Part shown: positions 1-8,892 of the stretch, piece by piece | How the letters are laid out: every line of letters starts with the position of its first letter | How positions within the stretch are numbered: the first letter of the stretch is position 1 | Source of the DNA: Bacteroidota bacterium | GTDB taxonomy: Bacteria; Bacteroidota; Bacteroidia; Bacteroidales; F082 | NCBI GenBank assembly: GCA_018816765.1 | Contig: JAHIUX010000007.1 | Span: forward strand, 94,554-158,553 | Direction: 5' to 3' | DNA length: 64,000 nucleotides | Translations under genes and position numbers: made by a program | The notes under the pieces: model-generated | Database searches by the model: none | What the model was told of the DNA's origin: nothing | The model's input: only the letters and a program-made list of their open reading frames with translations

Positions 1-2058
1 TTCTGGGTTTACCCAGGCCGGATACACATGGTTTATCCAGATGCTGCGGTGATTGATTAGCGAGCCTAGTCGCGACGGGCTGAAATAAAAGTCCCACAGC
101 CTTTCTTCAGGAACCTCCAGGGTGCCGGTGGTGTGCCAGCTGAACAGCTTTTCATGGCCCGGAATTTTACTGATAAGCGGGAGCGGAAAAGCCTGTCCAA
201 AGCCCGGGTACGGAATCATCAGGTTGCCTTCGAATGCCCAGTCAGCATAAGGATGAAACTCCTCAACGTAGGGATTCCACAGGTATTTTATTCCGGTTTT
301 CAACCAGTCTTTGGCTGCATAATGGGCTGATTTATAGTCGAGTCCATCGCAAACCATGTCTTCGCGGTTATTCTGTGGTTTGTTGTAGTATCCATGGTCA
401 ATCCACACCGGTGAACCAAAGTTCGCCTGCATAAAAACCAGGGCTTCATTCAGGTTTTTGTGCGTTGTTGTGTATTGTTCAGGCGTGTGCAAGCAAATTT
501 CATGACCTTTTGACTGAAGCTGTTTGAGAAAGCCGAAAAATGCAGTATCTGTCATGATGGTTGCATGCGGTCCGTCAAACAATCCGACGCTAATGGCCTG
601 ATTACTGACCTGATCGGGGTTGTTGTAGAACACACTTTTGGTGACCGGAATGCCGTATTTTACAAAGCCTCCTGTGGATGCTCCGGCTTGGGTAATCTGC
701 TCTGAACCAAAATTTACGGCACGCTGCGTACGGAGGTCAGCCCAATCGGCGTGTTCTGTCCATACAATGCCGGCTTCGAAACCATTCGGAAGTCGGGTAA
801 AGCAAGCAATGTCGGGAGTTTGCACTCCGGCATACAATACAAATTCACCACGGATGCGTTGCCTGGTGCGATAGCGCTTGGCCGAAACATCTACAAAATA
901 GTCGGAGGAATCTTTCGAAGGCGGGTAATGCAGCAGGGGATGGTCTGTCGCATAATCGAGGTTAAAGGCAATGAGTTTTTCGGAAAGTTTGGCCTGAACC
1001 GATGAAATGTTATCGGGGTGATACACCAGCAGACTGCGATCCGACTCACCAATGCGGATGCCTCCCTGCCCGAGATAATACTCGTCAGCAAACCTGTTGC
1101 GGAGGGCAAAACCCTCGGGAGTATACATTTCACTTAGGTTGTCGAGGTAGCCCAACATCAGGCTGTGCCGGTGAATGGGCGTATGTTGCCTGGGTTTGCA
1201 AACAAACGAAAGGTGAAGCTCACCACCTTGGTGATCTGCCTCAATGGTCATGCGCGTTATAAACAGCTGGTTGTCGTTGCGGAGGATAAGACGGCTCAGG
1301 GTTTTTCGGACCTGCCTCCGTTCGATGGTCCAGTTTGCACCCTCAAACAATGTGCTGTCAGCAGTCATCGTCTGAATTGTCAAAGGTTTTGACATGGCTT
1401 CTCCATTGCGATCGGCAAGCAACAGCAATTTCCCTTCGGGATAATAATGCAATTGAACATTGTCGCGTTCCAACAACACCACAGGGTTTCCGCGAACTTC
1501 AGAAAATGATACTGGGGGAACATAGGAAGGTGTAGCCAGCGGGCTTAAGCCAATGGAAATCTGGTCGGCATCCCATGTTTCGGCTTGCCTGTTCCAGAGA
1601 TAAACGGACAGTTTGCTGTTAACCAGCATATCGGCAGGCAATTTCAAGCTGGCTGAAACATGAAACCATTGGCCGGGTGTATTTGCGAAATCACCCAATC
1701 GCGTGCCCTGCCAGCAAAGCAGGCTGTCGTCACGCAAAACACTGACCACCAGCAATGCTCCCGGATGGCTGGCGGAGGTCCTGAAAGTTCCACTTACCTC
1801 AAGCAATTGGTTGTGAAGTGAAACCGAATCGTGAAAAGGGAAACCAACATTGAACGCGTATTCCTGGTGCTTTCCCACATGACCGATATGTGTGCCCCTG
1901 AAGGAAGTGCTATCCTGCATGGTGCCAGTCATCTGCCAAAGGCTGGCATCCTCATCGGGTTCGAACCCGTAATGCAATGTTTGGGCGAAAGCGCCAACAG
2001 GAGCACACAGGCCAACACACAGTATGAACAGCAATAATGTGATTTGCCGTTTAGACAT
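1..2058 (-). CDS. Secreted polysaccharide-deacetylase-like protein (partial, runs off left edge)
   Basis: The minus-strand frame is open for 686 codons from ATG at 2058 to the window edge, so the C-terminus is missing. Residues 1-25 are a signal peptide (hydrophobic LLLFILCVGLC, cleavage near AFAQ). Residues ~28-175 look like a jelly-roll or carbohydrate-binding type beta domain. Residues ~425-686 resemble a NodB-like deacetylase barrel: a possible metal site at EHAD (435-438), the GHEICLHTPEQ segment (518-528) that parallels the NodB H-x(3-4)-H motif but ends in Q, and IDHGYYN near 553-559. The start codon lies inside the last codons of the upstream kinase gene (8-nt overlap, ATGTCTAA), which implies translational coupling. 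Export is visible; the enzymatic role is inference. It could instead be a catalytically altered member of the glycoside hydrolase/deacetylase fold. Confidence 0.6.
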   Translation of the reverse strand, partial: MSKRQITLLLFILCVGLCAPVGAFAQTLHYGFEPDEDASLWQMTGTMQDSTSFRGTHIGHVGKHQEYAFNVGFPFHDSVSLHNQLLEVSGTFRTSASHPGALLVVSVLRDDSLLCWQGTRLGDFANTPGQWFHVSASLKLPADMLVNSKLSVYLWNRQAETWDADQISIGLSPLATPSYVPPVSFSEVRGNPVVLLERDNVQLHYYPEGKLLLLADRNGEAMSKPLTIQTMTADSTLFEGANWTIERRQVRKTLSRLILRNDNQLFITRMTIEADHQGGELHLSFVCKPRQHTPIHRHSLMLGYLDNLSEMYTPEGFALRNRFADEYYLGQGGIRIGESDRSLLVYHPDNISSVQAKLSEKLIAFNLDYATDHPLLHYPPSKDSSDYFVDVSAKRYRTRQRIRGEFVLYAGVQTPDIACFTRLPNGFEAGIVWTEHADWADLRTQRAVNFGSEQITQAGASTGGFVKYGIPVTKSVFYNNPDQVSNQAISVGLFDGPHATIMTDTAFFGFLKQLQSKGHEICLHTPEQYTTTHKNLNEALVFMQANFGSPVWIDHGYYNKPQNNREDMVCDGLDYKSAHYAAKDWLKTGIKYLWNPYVEEFHPYADWAFEGNLMIPYPGFGQAFPLPLISKIPGHEKLFSWHTTGTLEVPEERLWDFYFSPSRLGSLINHRSIWINHVYPAWVNPE

Positions 2059-3127
2059 ATTCTTTCACCTGAACCTCGTTTTTGAGCACACTGATCGCAT
2101 TCACTGCGTGGGCTTCGAGGTCGTTGACGGTAGGGTAAAGTGCAATTGGTGCCAGTTTGCCGACGCGTTTTTTCACCTGGTCGAGGAACAACTCACTGTT
2201 GAAGATGTTGCCAGTGAGGATGATTGCGTCAACTTCGCCTTCCAGGACAGCGTATAAGGAAGCAATTTCCTTGCTCACCTGATAGGCACAGGCCTGTGAA
2301 ATGAACAGGGCTTTTTCATCGCCGGCGGCAATCATGGCATTGATTTGTGTAATGCTGTCGGTGCCCAGGTAAGCCGAATAGCCCCCTTTTGAATTCAGCA
2401 TTTCGTGCACTTCCTTTTCAGTATATTTTCCACTGAAACAAAGCTTTACCAGCTGACCGGTGGGCAAGGTGCCTGACCGGGTTATGGAAAATGGTCCGCC
2501 GCCATCAAAAGCCTGGTTTACGTCAACAACCAACCCTTTCTGATGGGCGCCTACTGAGATGCCTCCAAGCCCAACGTGGCAAACAATCAGGTTTAACGCT
2601 TCATAGGCTTTGTTTACAGATTTTGCATATTTACGTGCAAAAAATTTGTGGCTGAGTGCATGGAAAATGGATTTGCGTACGAACAGCGGATGTCCGGTAA
2701 TCCTTGCCAGATCCGAGAGCTCATCAACAACCACCGGATCAGCCATATAGGCATCTTTGCCGATCATATTGGCAATATCAAATGCAATCAGCCCGCCGAG
2801 GTTGGTTTCGTGCATGCCCATGATGCCGATTTTCAGGTCCTCGACCATTCTTTCGTTTACATGGTAAATGCCTGATTTGAGTGGTTTCACCAAGCCACTG
2901 CGGGCCATGATGATTTCGACCTTGTGAACATCAAAATCGTTGCGTGAAAGCTCATTCAGGATGGCATTTCGCCGATATTCAAGCTGATCAGGGATATGCT
3001 CAAATTGCGCCAAATCCTCCTCCGGATGCCTGATTGATTTTAGAAACATCGGTTCGGTATTCCTGTAAATGGCAATGCGTGTGGCCCTTTTCTCAGGGTA
3101 AATGACCAGTATTTTCTTTTGCAGCAT
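2051..3127 (-). CDS. Butyrate kinase paralog with degenerate active site
   Basis: The 358-residue protein aligns end to end with the intact butyrate kinase encoded at 4328 (shared blocks include PVVVDEL, SIFHAL, SGHP/TGHP, GKYT-KE and AYQV-KEI). The phosphate-binding loop INPGSTSTK of the intact copy is here IYPEKRATR (residues 9-17), so the Asn, Gly and both Ser are lost. GRGG has become ARSG (75-78), the HLGGG loop has become HVGLGG with one extra residue (184-189), and TGGIAHD has become TGNIFNS (305-311). In the acetate/butyrate kinase family these positions bind acyl phosphate and ATP, so kinase activity is doubtful. A TAnnTTTG box on this strand (3147-3154) sits 19 nt upstream of the ATG. 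It is divergent from ptb-buk and overlaps the next gene downstream by 8 nt. A regulatory or structural partner of Buk is a plausible alternative role. Confidence 0.85.
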   Translation of the reverse strand: MLQKKILVIYPEKRATRIAIYRNTEPMFLKSIRHPEEDLAQFEHIPDQLEYRRNAILNELSRNDFDVHKVEIIMARSGLVKPLKSGIYHVNERMVEDLKIGIMGMHETNLGGLIAFDIANMIGKDAYMADPVVVDELSDLARITGHPLFVRKSIFHALSHKFFARKYAKSVNKAYEALNLIVCHVGLGGISVGAHQKGLVVDVNQAFDGGGPFSITRSGTLPTGQLVKLCFSGKYTEKEVHEMLNSKGGYSAYLGTDSITQINAMIAAGDEKALFISQACAYQVSKEIASLYAVLEGEVDAIILTGNIFNSELFLDQVKKRVGKLAPIALYPTVNDLEAHAVNAISVLKNEVQVKEYV

Positions 3128-3315
3128 GAGCGGTTGATTTTACTGACAAAGATAAAAAGTTATTGCGAACAGTTGACTGCTTAAGCCTGTGCTTTTCACT
3201 GGCTGAAACCGATATAATCCCGGATGCCTTATCGAGGGGTTTTATTTTACAGGCGAAATGCACACAGTCGCCTAAAAATACAGGTAGCATATGGCAACAG
3301 AAGCGCAGATGTAAC

Positions 3316-3345
3316 TTGCAAATTCGACGGAAAGTATTATTTTTG
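3316..3345 (+). promoter_or_regulatory. Promoter of ptb-buk
   Basis: A Bacteroidota-type -33 TTG (3316-3318), a 19-bp spacer and the -7 box TATTTTTG (3338-3345) match the phylum consensus. Predicted transcription start is about 3351, giving a leader of roughly 50 nt before the ptb ATG. The opposing box for the kinase paralog lies at 3147-3154. Confidence 0.6.
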
Positions 3346-3401
3346 CCGCATAATGTTAATAAATTCACAAATAATTTTATCACCCAATAAATCAGCATAG
3401 T

Positions 3402-4307
3402 ATGAGAATTACCAAACTTGATCAGATGTTCGAGGTCTTGAAATCGAGTCCAAAGAAACGCCTTGTTGCTGCATATGCCAACGATGAACATTCGATAAGC
3501 GCCGTGAGCATGGCCATTGACCTTGGCATCGTTGAAGGAACCCTGGTAGGTGATGAACACGAGATCCGCCGCATCTGTGAGGAGCATCGCATCAAGGCAG
3601 AGAAGTTTACGATCGTGCATGAAGCCGACGAGATGAAAGCAGCCCTGAAAGCGGTTGAAATCATCAACAAAGGAGAGGGGAACCTGCTGATGAAAGGCCT
3701 CGTGAGTACAGACAAATATATGCGGGCCATTCTTGACAAGGAAAATGGACTGATGAACAAGGGAGCTGTATTGAGCCATGTCACTGTAATGGAAAATCCC
3801 AATTACCATAAGTTGCTAATTGTTGGTGATGTAGCCATTTTGCCGGCTCCAGAGCTTCCAGAGAAAATAGCCATTACCAACTACCTGATCAATACCGCTC
3901 ACGCCCTGGGCATTGAAAAGCCAAAAGTCGCACTGATCGCTGCTTCTGAGCAGGTTTCAGTAAAGATTCAGGCCAGTGTGGATGCCTCAGTCATTTCGAA
4001 GATGGCCGACCGTGGACAGATCAAAGGCGCCTGGGTCGACGGTCCGCTGGCGCTCGACGTAGCCATTGACAAGGAAAGTGCAGAAATCAAGAAAGTGGGC
4101 GGACATGTTGCCGGTGATGCCGATTGTCTGGTGTTTCCGAACATTGAATCGGGCAATGTGTTTTATAAAGCAAACACAAAACTTGCCAACGGAGAACAAG
4201 GAGCCATCGTTGTCGGAGCCAAAGTTCCGGCAGTATTATCTTCGAGGGGCGACAGTACGAAAACGAAACTATATTCCATTGCACTGGCAGCATTAACCAC
4301 CCGCTAG
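3402..4307 (+). CDS. ptb: Phosphate butyryltransferase
   Basis: This 301-residue enzyme interconverts butyryl-CoA (or branched acyl-CoA) plus phosphate and acyl phosphate plus CoA in the cytoplasm. It belongs to the phosphate acetyl/butyryltransferase family. Visible family segments are LLMKGLVSTDKYMRAIL (~105-120), the HV-VME strand after the GAVLSH segment (~125-135), and the C-terminal DALVFPNIESGN-type block, here DCLVFPNIESGN (~243-255), followed by GAKVPAVLSSRGDS. Length matches the family (about 300). The butyrate kinase gene follows after 20 bp, so together they should form acyl phosphate and then ATP plus carboxylate, a fermentative ATP-yielding step. Whether the natural substrate is butyryl- or branched-chain acyl-CoA cannot be read from the sequence. 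Confidence 0.93.
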   Translation: MRITKLDQMFEVLKSSPKKRLVAAYANDEHSISAVSMAIDLGIVEGTLVGDEHEIRRICEEHRIKAEKFTIVHEADEMKAALKAVEIINKGEGNLLMKGLVSTDKYMRAILDKENGLMNKGAVLSHVTVMENPNYHKLLIVGDVAILPAPELPEKIAITNYLINTAHALGIEKPKVALIAASEQVSVKIQASVDASVISKMADRGQIKGAWVDGPLALDVAIDKESAEIKKVGGHVAGDADCLVFPNIESGNVFYKANTKLANGEQGAIVVGAKVPAVLSSRGDSTKTKLYSIALAALTTR

Positions 4308-4327
4308 TCGCAGGAAACACAATATAC

Positions 4328-5413
4328 ATGGACCAACCGGAAGAAGTACGTATTTTAACGATCAACCCAGGATCAACCTCAACAAAATTCGCTGTTTTTG
4401 TAGGGACTGATCCTGTGTTTATTAAAACCATCAGGCACAGCAGTGAGGAGTTAGCGCCTTACGAAAAAATCACTGATCAGTTTCAGTTTCGCAAAGAGCT
4501 GATCCTGACTCAGCTGAAACAGGCCGATATCAATCTTAGCGAAATAAGGGCTGTTGTGGGCCGGGGAGGGTTGCTCAAACCAATTGAGTCGGGTGTGTAT
4601 GCCGTGAATCAGGCCATGATGAACGACCTGCGCAATAGTCCGCTTGGCGAACATGCCAGCAACCTGGGTGGGTTGATTGCTTACGACATTGCATTGTCAT
4701 TGCCTGACGCACAGGCGTTTATTGCCAATCCTGTTGTTGTCGATGAATTGGATGAAATTGCCCGAATTTCAGGACATCCGTTATTGCCCCGTATTTCGAT
4801 CTTCCATGCGCTTAACCAGAAAGCCGTCGCGCGACAGCATGCCAGGTCAATTATGCGGCGTTACGAAGATCTGAATCTAATTGTGGTGCACCTTGGTGGC
4901 GGAATCACCGTGGGTGCGCACAAACAAGGCAGGGTGGTTGATGTGAATCAGGGACTTGATGGCGATGGTCCTTTCTCACCCGAAAGAACCGGAAGTCTTC
5001 CGGTAGGAGAACTTGTAAGACTATGTTTTACAGGAAAGTACACCCAAAAGGAAATCCTTAAAATGATCAAGGGAGAAGGCGGATTGGTTGCCTATCTGGG
5101 CACCAACAGTGCCTATGAAGTGGAACAAAAGGTGCAACAAGGTGATAAATATGCCGAATTGATCTATAATGCGATGGCTTATCAGGTGGCAAAAGAAATC
5201 GGTGCCATGGCCACTGTGTTGAAGTTTCAGGTGGACGGCATCCTCATCACCGGTGGTATTGCCCACGACAAATACTTTGTAAATCAGGTCATCGAGCGGG
5301 TGCATAAAATTGCCCCGGTGCACGTTTATCCGGGAGAGGATGAATTAAAGGCATTGGCGATGAACGGATTACGTGTTCTTACAGGCGAAACCACCCCAAA
5401 AATTTACGCCTGA
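4328..5413 (+). CDS. buk: Butyrate kinase
   Basis: The 361-residue ASKHA-family kinase transfers phosphate between butyryl phosphate and ADP, making ATP. All hallmark loops are intact: INPGSTSTK (12-20), VGRGG (77-81), the conserved His of SIFHAL (160), HLGGG (188-192), GPFSPERTG (214-222) and ITGGIAHD (307-314). It is co-transcribed with ptb (20-bp gap). It serves as the reference against which the divergent paralog at 2051-3127 shows loss of catalytic residues. No clear rho-independent terminator was seen in the 208 bp that follow. Confidence 0.94.
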   Translation: MDQPEEVRILTINPGSTSTKFAVFVGTDPVFIKTIRHSSEELAPYEKITDQFQFRKELILTQLKQADINLSEIRAVVGRGGLLKPIESGVYAVNQAMMNDLRNSPLGEHASNLGGLIAYDIALSLPDAQAFIANPVVVDELDEIARISGHPLLPRISIFHALNQKAVARQHARSIMRRYEDLNLIVVHLGGGITVGAHKQGRVVDVNQGLDGDGPFSPERTGSLPVGELVRLCFTGKYTQKEILKMIKGEGGLVAYLGTNSAYEVEQKVQQGDKYAELIYNAMAYQVAKEIGAMATVLKFQVDGILITGGIAHDKYFVNQVIERVHKIAPVHVYPGEDELKALAMNGLRVLTGETTPKIYA

Positions 5414-5621
5414 TCCCATACTCTTTGTCGCTGAATAAGGATCGCAATCAGCATCTTTTTTCAAGAAAAACGGGTATTCAACCCCTGTGCATGCAACTCT
5501 TTGGTTATCTAGGTTGTCAGGATAAATGTGTTTGAAAAATTTCAAAAATGATTAGGGTAAAAAAAAATCGCTAATTTTATCACGTTTTTCAATCAATCAC
5601 ATTTATTTAAACCTGATTTTC

Positions 5622-8600
5622 ATGAAAAAAACCCTTACCATTTTATTGCTTGCCTTGTTGGCAATAACAGTAGTTGGTGTTAATTGGTTAATCGGCGACG
5701 ACACAAAGTCGGAGCGTGATCGCAGAAATATGGTCGATACCAGAATTGACAACAATGGTTATTATCAGCGTATGGCCGAGAAAGGACTATATACCTTAAA
5801 TCCGGAAGTAAAAGTGGCCCCGGCTGTTTTTACCGGAAGCAAGATTAAAGCCTTTTCTGTTGTTACTGAAGACTCTCCAGACGTACCGGTGACAGAAATT
5901 AACTCAACCCAAAGCGAAAACTCAGTTTTCGTAAACCCCAATGACCCTGAAAACGTCCTGAACTCAAACAACTCAACCCAAAACCCTGTTGGGAACTTAT
6001 ACGGTGCAAATGATTTTCATGCATTCGATGGTGGGTTAACCTGGGAAGGTCAGGTTGAAGGTGCCGGCGGATCCAATTCAGGTGACCCGGCGGTTGCTAT
6101 TGGCCTGAACGGACGTTGGTATGTGAATTATATCTCAAATCCTGGCGGACAAGGGGTTGCATTCACTGATAACAATGGCCAGACATGGACAACAAAAACC
6201 ATTGCTCCGAATCCGGGACAACTGGCCGACAAGAACCACTTCTGGATCGACAACAGCCTAACAAGCCCTTACGAAGGAAACCTGTATAACCTGTGGACTG
6301 ATTTCGGCGGAACCAATGACCTGGAAATCGTTGCTTCGCGCTCAACCGATGACGGAAACACCTGGAGCACCCGTGTAAGCATCAGCAATGCTGTGAATGC
6401 CGGAAGTCATAACCAGGGTGTGAACATCAACAGTGGCCCTAATGGCGAAGTGTATGCCGCCTGGGCAATTTATGACGGATGGCCAACAGACGAATCAGCC
6501 ATTGGGTTTGCCAAATCGCTCGATGGTGGTGCCACATGGCAGCCCGCAAGCCGGATCATTTCGAACATCCGTGGTATCAGAACATCTGAAACGGGCAAAA
6601 ACATGCGCGTGAACTCATTCCCTGTAATGACTGTTGATATATCGAACGGACCCAATGCAGGAACCATTTATATTGTCTGGTCAAACATCGGAACACCTGG
6701 TGTGAATACTGCTGTCAGTACAGACGTATATATCATTAAATCAAGCGATCAGGGCGCTACCTGGTCGAGCCCGGTCAGGGTAAACCAGGATCCTTTCGGA
6801 CAGGGAAAAGAACACTACTTGCCCTGGATTACCTGCGATCCTGAAAATGGAATCTTGAGTGCAATATTCTACGACGACCGCAATGTGACATCATCACAAT
6901 GCGAGGTTTTCTGTGCCAACAGCGATGATGGCGGTGAAACCTGGGAAGACTTTAAGGTATCCGATGTAGCCTTTACTCCTTCACCGATTCCTGGTCTGGC
7001 TGGTGGATACATGGGCGACTACCTTGGAATTAGTGCCCGAGGAGGCAAGGTTTATCCGGTTTGGCCTGATAACCGCAGTGGACACATCATGAGCTATTGC
7101 TCACCTTACGAAACCAATCCGCTCAACCGTCCGACAAACCTTGTAGGCGTTGTTGAATTTGAATCGGGTCAGACAAACCTCGACTGGACCTATGAGGCTG
7201 GTCCCGGATTCATTCACTTCAACCTGTATCGCGATAATGAAATTATCGCTGTTCCTACATCCAATACCTATATTGATCAGTTACCTGATTATGGCATGTA
7301 TAGCTACAAGGTTACCGCAGTGTATGAAGGCGACCTCGAAAGCGGTGCCACAACAACCGGCGTTCAGTGGGGTGATGCACAAATAGCCTCTGATCCGCTC
7401 ACCGTTTATCAGATGTTAATGCCCGATTCAACAGCAAGCCAATACCTGATCATCTCAAATGTTGGCCAATTGGAAATGAGTTATGATGTGCACTCACAGA
7501 TCATCACGACAAAAGAGCAGAATGTATACTGCGATGCAGCCGGCGGTGGCGATGAATATATTTCACGTGTAACTTTTGGCGCCGTCGACAATGCTACTGC
7601 CAGCAACAGTTATGGTGATTATACCAGCATGGTTGAAAACGTGATGGGTAGTCAGCCACTCGAAGTGGTCATTGAAAATGGCAATCCATATGCAGCCGAC
7701 CAGGTCGGTGTTTGGGTCGACTGGGATCAGGATGGTGTATTTAACGATGAAGCTGTTGTTGTTTCAGGCACACCCGGCATGGGACCTTACACAGCTTCAA
7801 TTATCGCTCCATCGACAGCAAGCCCTGGCCTGACCCGAATGAGAATCAGGCTGACCTACACCGGCGAGGTTGCTCCTTGCGGAACAACAACTTATGGTGA
7901 AGTGGAAGATTATTCACTGTATATTGTCAGCTGGTTAAGCTATAGCCCATCCTTTGGTGTGGTTGCTCCAGGCGAAACCGATACCATCACCCTTGGTTTT
8001 GATGCCAGAGACCTGGAAACCGGCGATTATTATGCCAACATCTTTATCAACAGCAACGACCCTGACAATGGTGAAGTGGTATTGCCCATTCATATGCGCG
8101 TAACCGACCTGCAGATTGTTTCTTATGCCGACACAACCAGTGTTTGCTTCGAAAATCCTGTCCAGCTTACCACTGAAGTAGCAGGTGGTTCAGGCGAATA
8201 TACCTTTATGTGGAAAAACCAGGCCGAAGACATCATCTCGACAGAGCAAAACCCAATTATACTGCCCACAATGTCGGATGTGTTTACAGCCTATGCTTCT
8301 GATGGCATTGACACCATCGCTGCCGAAGGAATTGCAGTAACCGTTTACGATTTGCCTGTGGTTGATCTTGGCATTGATACCGAAATCTGCGGAGGCGAAA
8401 CACAGTTGCTTAATGCCGGAAATGAAGGCGCAAGCTTCCTTTGGTCCACGGGTGAAACAACCCAGACCATCATTGTCGATTCTGTTGGCTTTGGCTATGG
8501 CATTCGCGAAATTACTGTGGCCGTTACCAATTCAACCAATTGTGTGGCCATGGATACCGTAAAGGTTAATTTCCTCGATTGCACCAGCATCAACGAACAA

Positions 8601-8852
8601 CTCAGCCTGAAAGTGGATGTTTATCCAAACCCGGGCAATGGCTTGTTTAACCTGCAACTGTCCGGTTCAACCGTACAGAAAGTCAATTTGACGGTTATGA
8701 ACGCCGGTGGCACTGTGGTTTATTCAGCCAATGCCATTCAGGTGAACGGAAACCAGAAAATTCAGATTGATCTGAGCCGTCAGCCTGCTGGTGTTTACAG
8801 CCTGATCATCGATGGCAAACAACGCATAAGCCGCAAACTTATCATACAATAA
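5622..8852 (+). CDS. T9SS-exported sialidase-fold protein with FN3, GEVED and sorting domain
   Basis: This 1076-residue surface or secreted protein begins with an N-terminal signal (MKKTLTILLLALLAITVVG). Residues ~100-490 carry repeated BNR/Asp-box-like strands (for example STDDGNTWS, SSDQGATWS, NSDDGGETW), which indicates a sialidase-type beta-propeller. Residues ~495-585 resemble fibronectin type III. Residues ~640-770 form a GEVED domain (VWVDWDQDGVFND ... YGEVEDYSLYI). Ig/PKD-like segments follow, and the last ~80 residues are a T9SS type A sorting domain (VYPNPGNG, then PAGVYSLII and RKLIIQ). Propeller proteins of this kind are often annotated as exo-alpha-sialidase, but a catalytic set was not verified. 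The next gene follows after 40 bp and also encodes T9SS cargo. Confidence 0.85.
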   Translation: MKKTLTILLLALLAITVVGVNWLIGDDTKSERDRRNMVDTRIDNNGYYQRMAEKGLYTLNPEVKVAPAVFTGSKIKAFSVVTEDSPDVPVTEINSTQSENSVFVNPNDPENVLNSNNSTQNPVGNLYGANDFHAFDGGLTWEGQVEGAGGSNSGDPAVAIGLNGRWYVNYISNPGGQGVAFTDNNGQTWTTKTIAPNPGQLADKNHFWIDNSLTSPYEGNLYNLWTDFGGTNDLEIVASRSTDDGNTWSTRVSISNAVNAGSHNQGVNINSGPNGEVYAAWAIYDGWPTDESAIGFAKSLDGGATWQPASRIISNIRGIRTSETGKNMRVNSFPVMTVDISNGPNAGTIYIVWSNIGTPGVNTAVSTDVYIIKSSDQGATWSSPVRVNQDPFGQGKEHYLPWITCDPENGILSAIFYDDRNVTSSQCEVFCANSDDGGETWEDFKVSDVAFTPSPIPGLAGGYMGDYLGISARGGKVYPVWPDNRSGHIMSYCSPYETNPLNRPTNLVGVVEFESGQTNLDWTYEAGPGFIHFNLYRDNEIIAVPTSNTYIDQLPDYGMYSYKVTAVYEGDLESGATTTGVQWGDAQIASDPLTVYQMLMPDSTASQYLIISNVGQLEMSYDVHSQIITTKEQNVYCDAAGGGDEYISRVTFGAVDNATASNSYGDYTSMVENVMGSQPLEVVIENGNPYAADQVGVWVDWDQDGVFNDEAVVVSGTPGMGPYTASIIAPSTASPGLTRMRIRLTYTGEVAPCGTTTYGEVEDYSLYIVSWLSYSPSFGVVAPGETDTITLGFDARDLETGDYYANIFINSNDPDNGEVVLPIHMRVTDLQIVSYADTTSVCFENPVQLTTEVAGGSGEYTFMWKNQAEDIISTEQNPIILPTMSDVFTAYASDGIDTIAAEGIAVTVYDLPVVDLGIDTEICGGETQLLNAGNEGASFLWSTGETTQTIIVDSVGFGYGIREITVAVTNSTNCVAMDTVKVNFLDCTSINEQLSLKVDVYPNPGNGLFNLQLSGSTVQKVNLTVMNAGGTVVYSANAIQVNGNQKIQIDLSRQPAGVYSLIIDGKQRISRKLIIQ

Positions 8853-8892
8853 ACTTAATTCGAAATTAATATTAACCAAAACTGAATCTGAA

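Noticed and set aside
1..120. Apparent frameshift in the left-edge secreted protein
   Set aside because: A first reading suggested a frame change near 85, but recounting the T-run showed the frame is continuous (DFYFSPSRLGSL) to the window edge.
3093..3809. 238-codon minus-strand frame across the ptb promoter and 5' half
   Set aside because: It overlaps the ptb coding region and two promoter boxes, has no motif, and is His/Cys-rich as antisense frames of this genome are.
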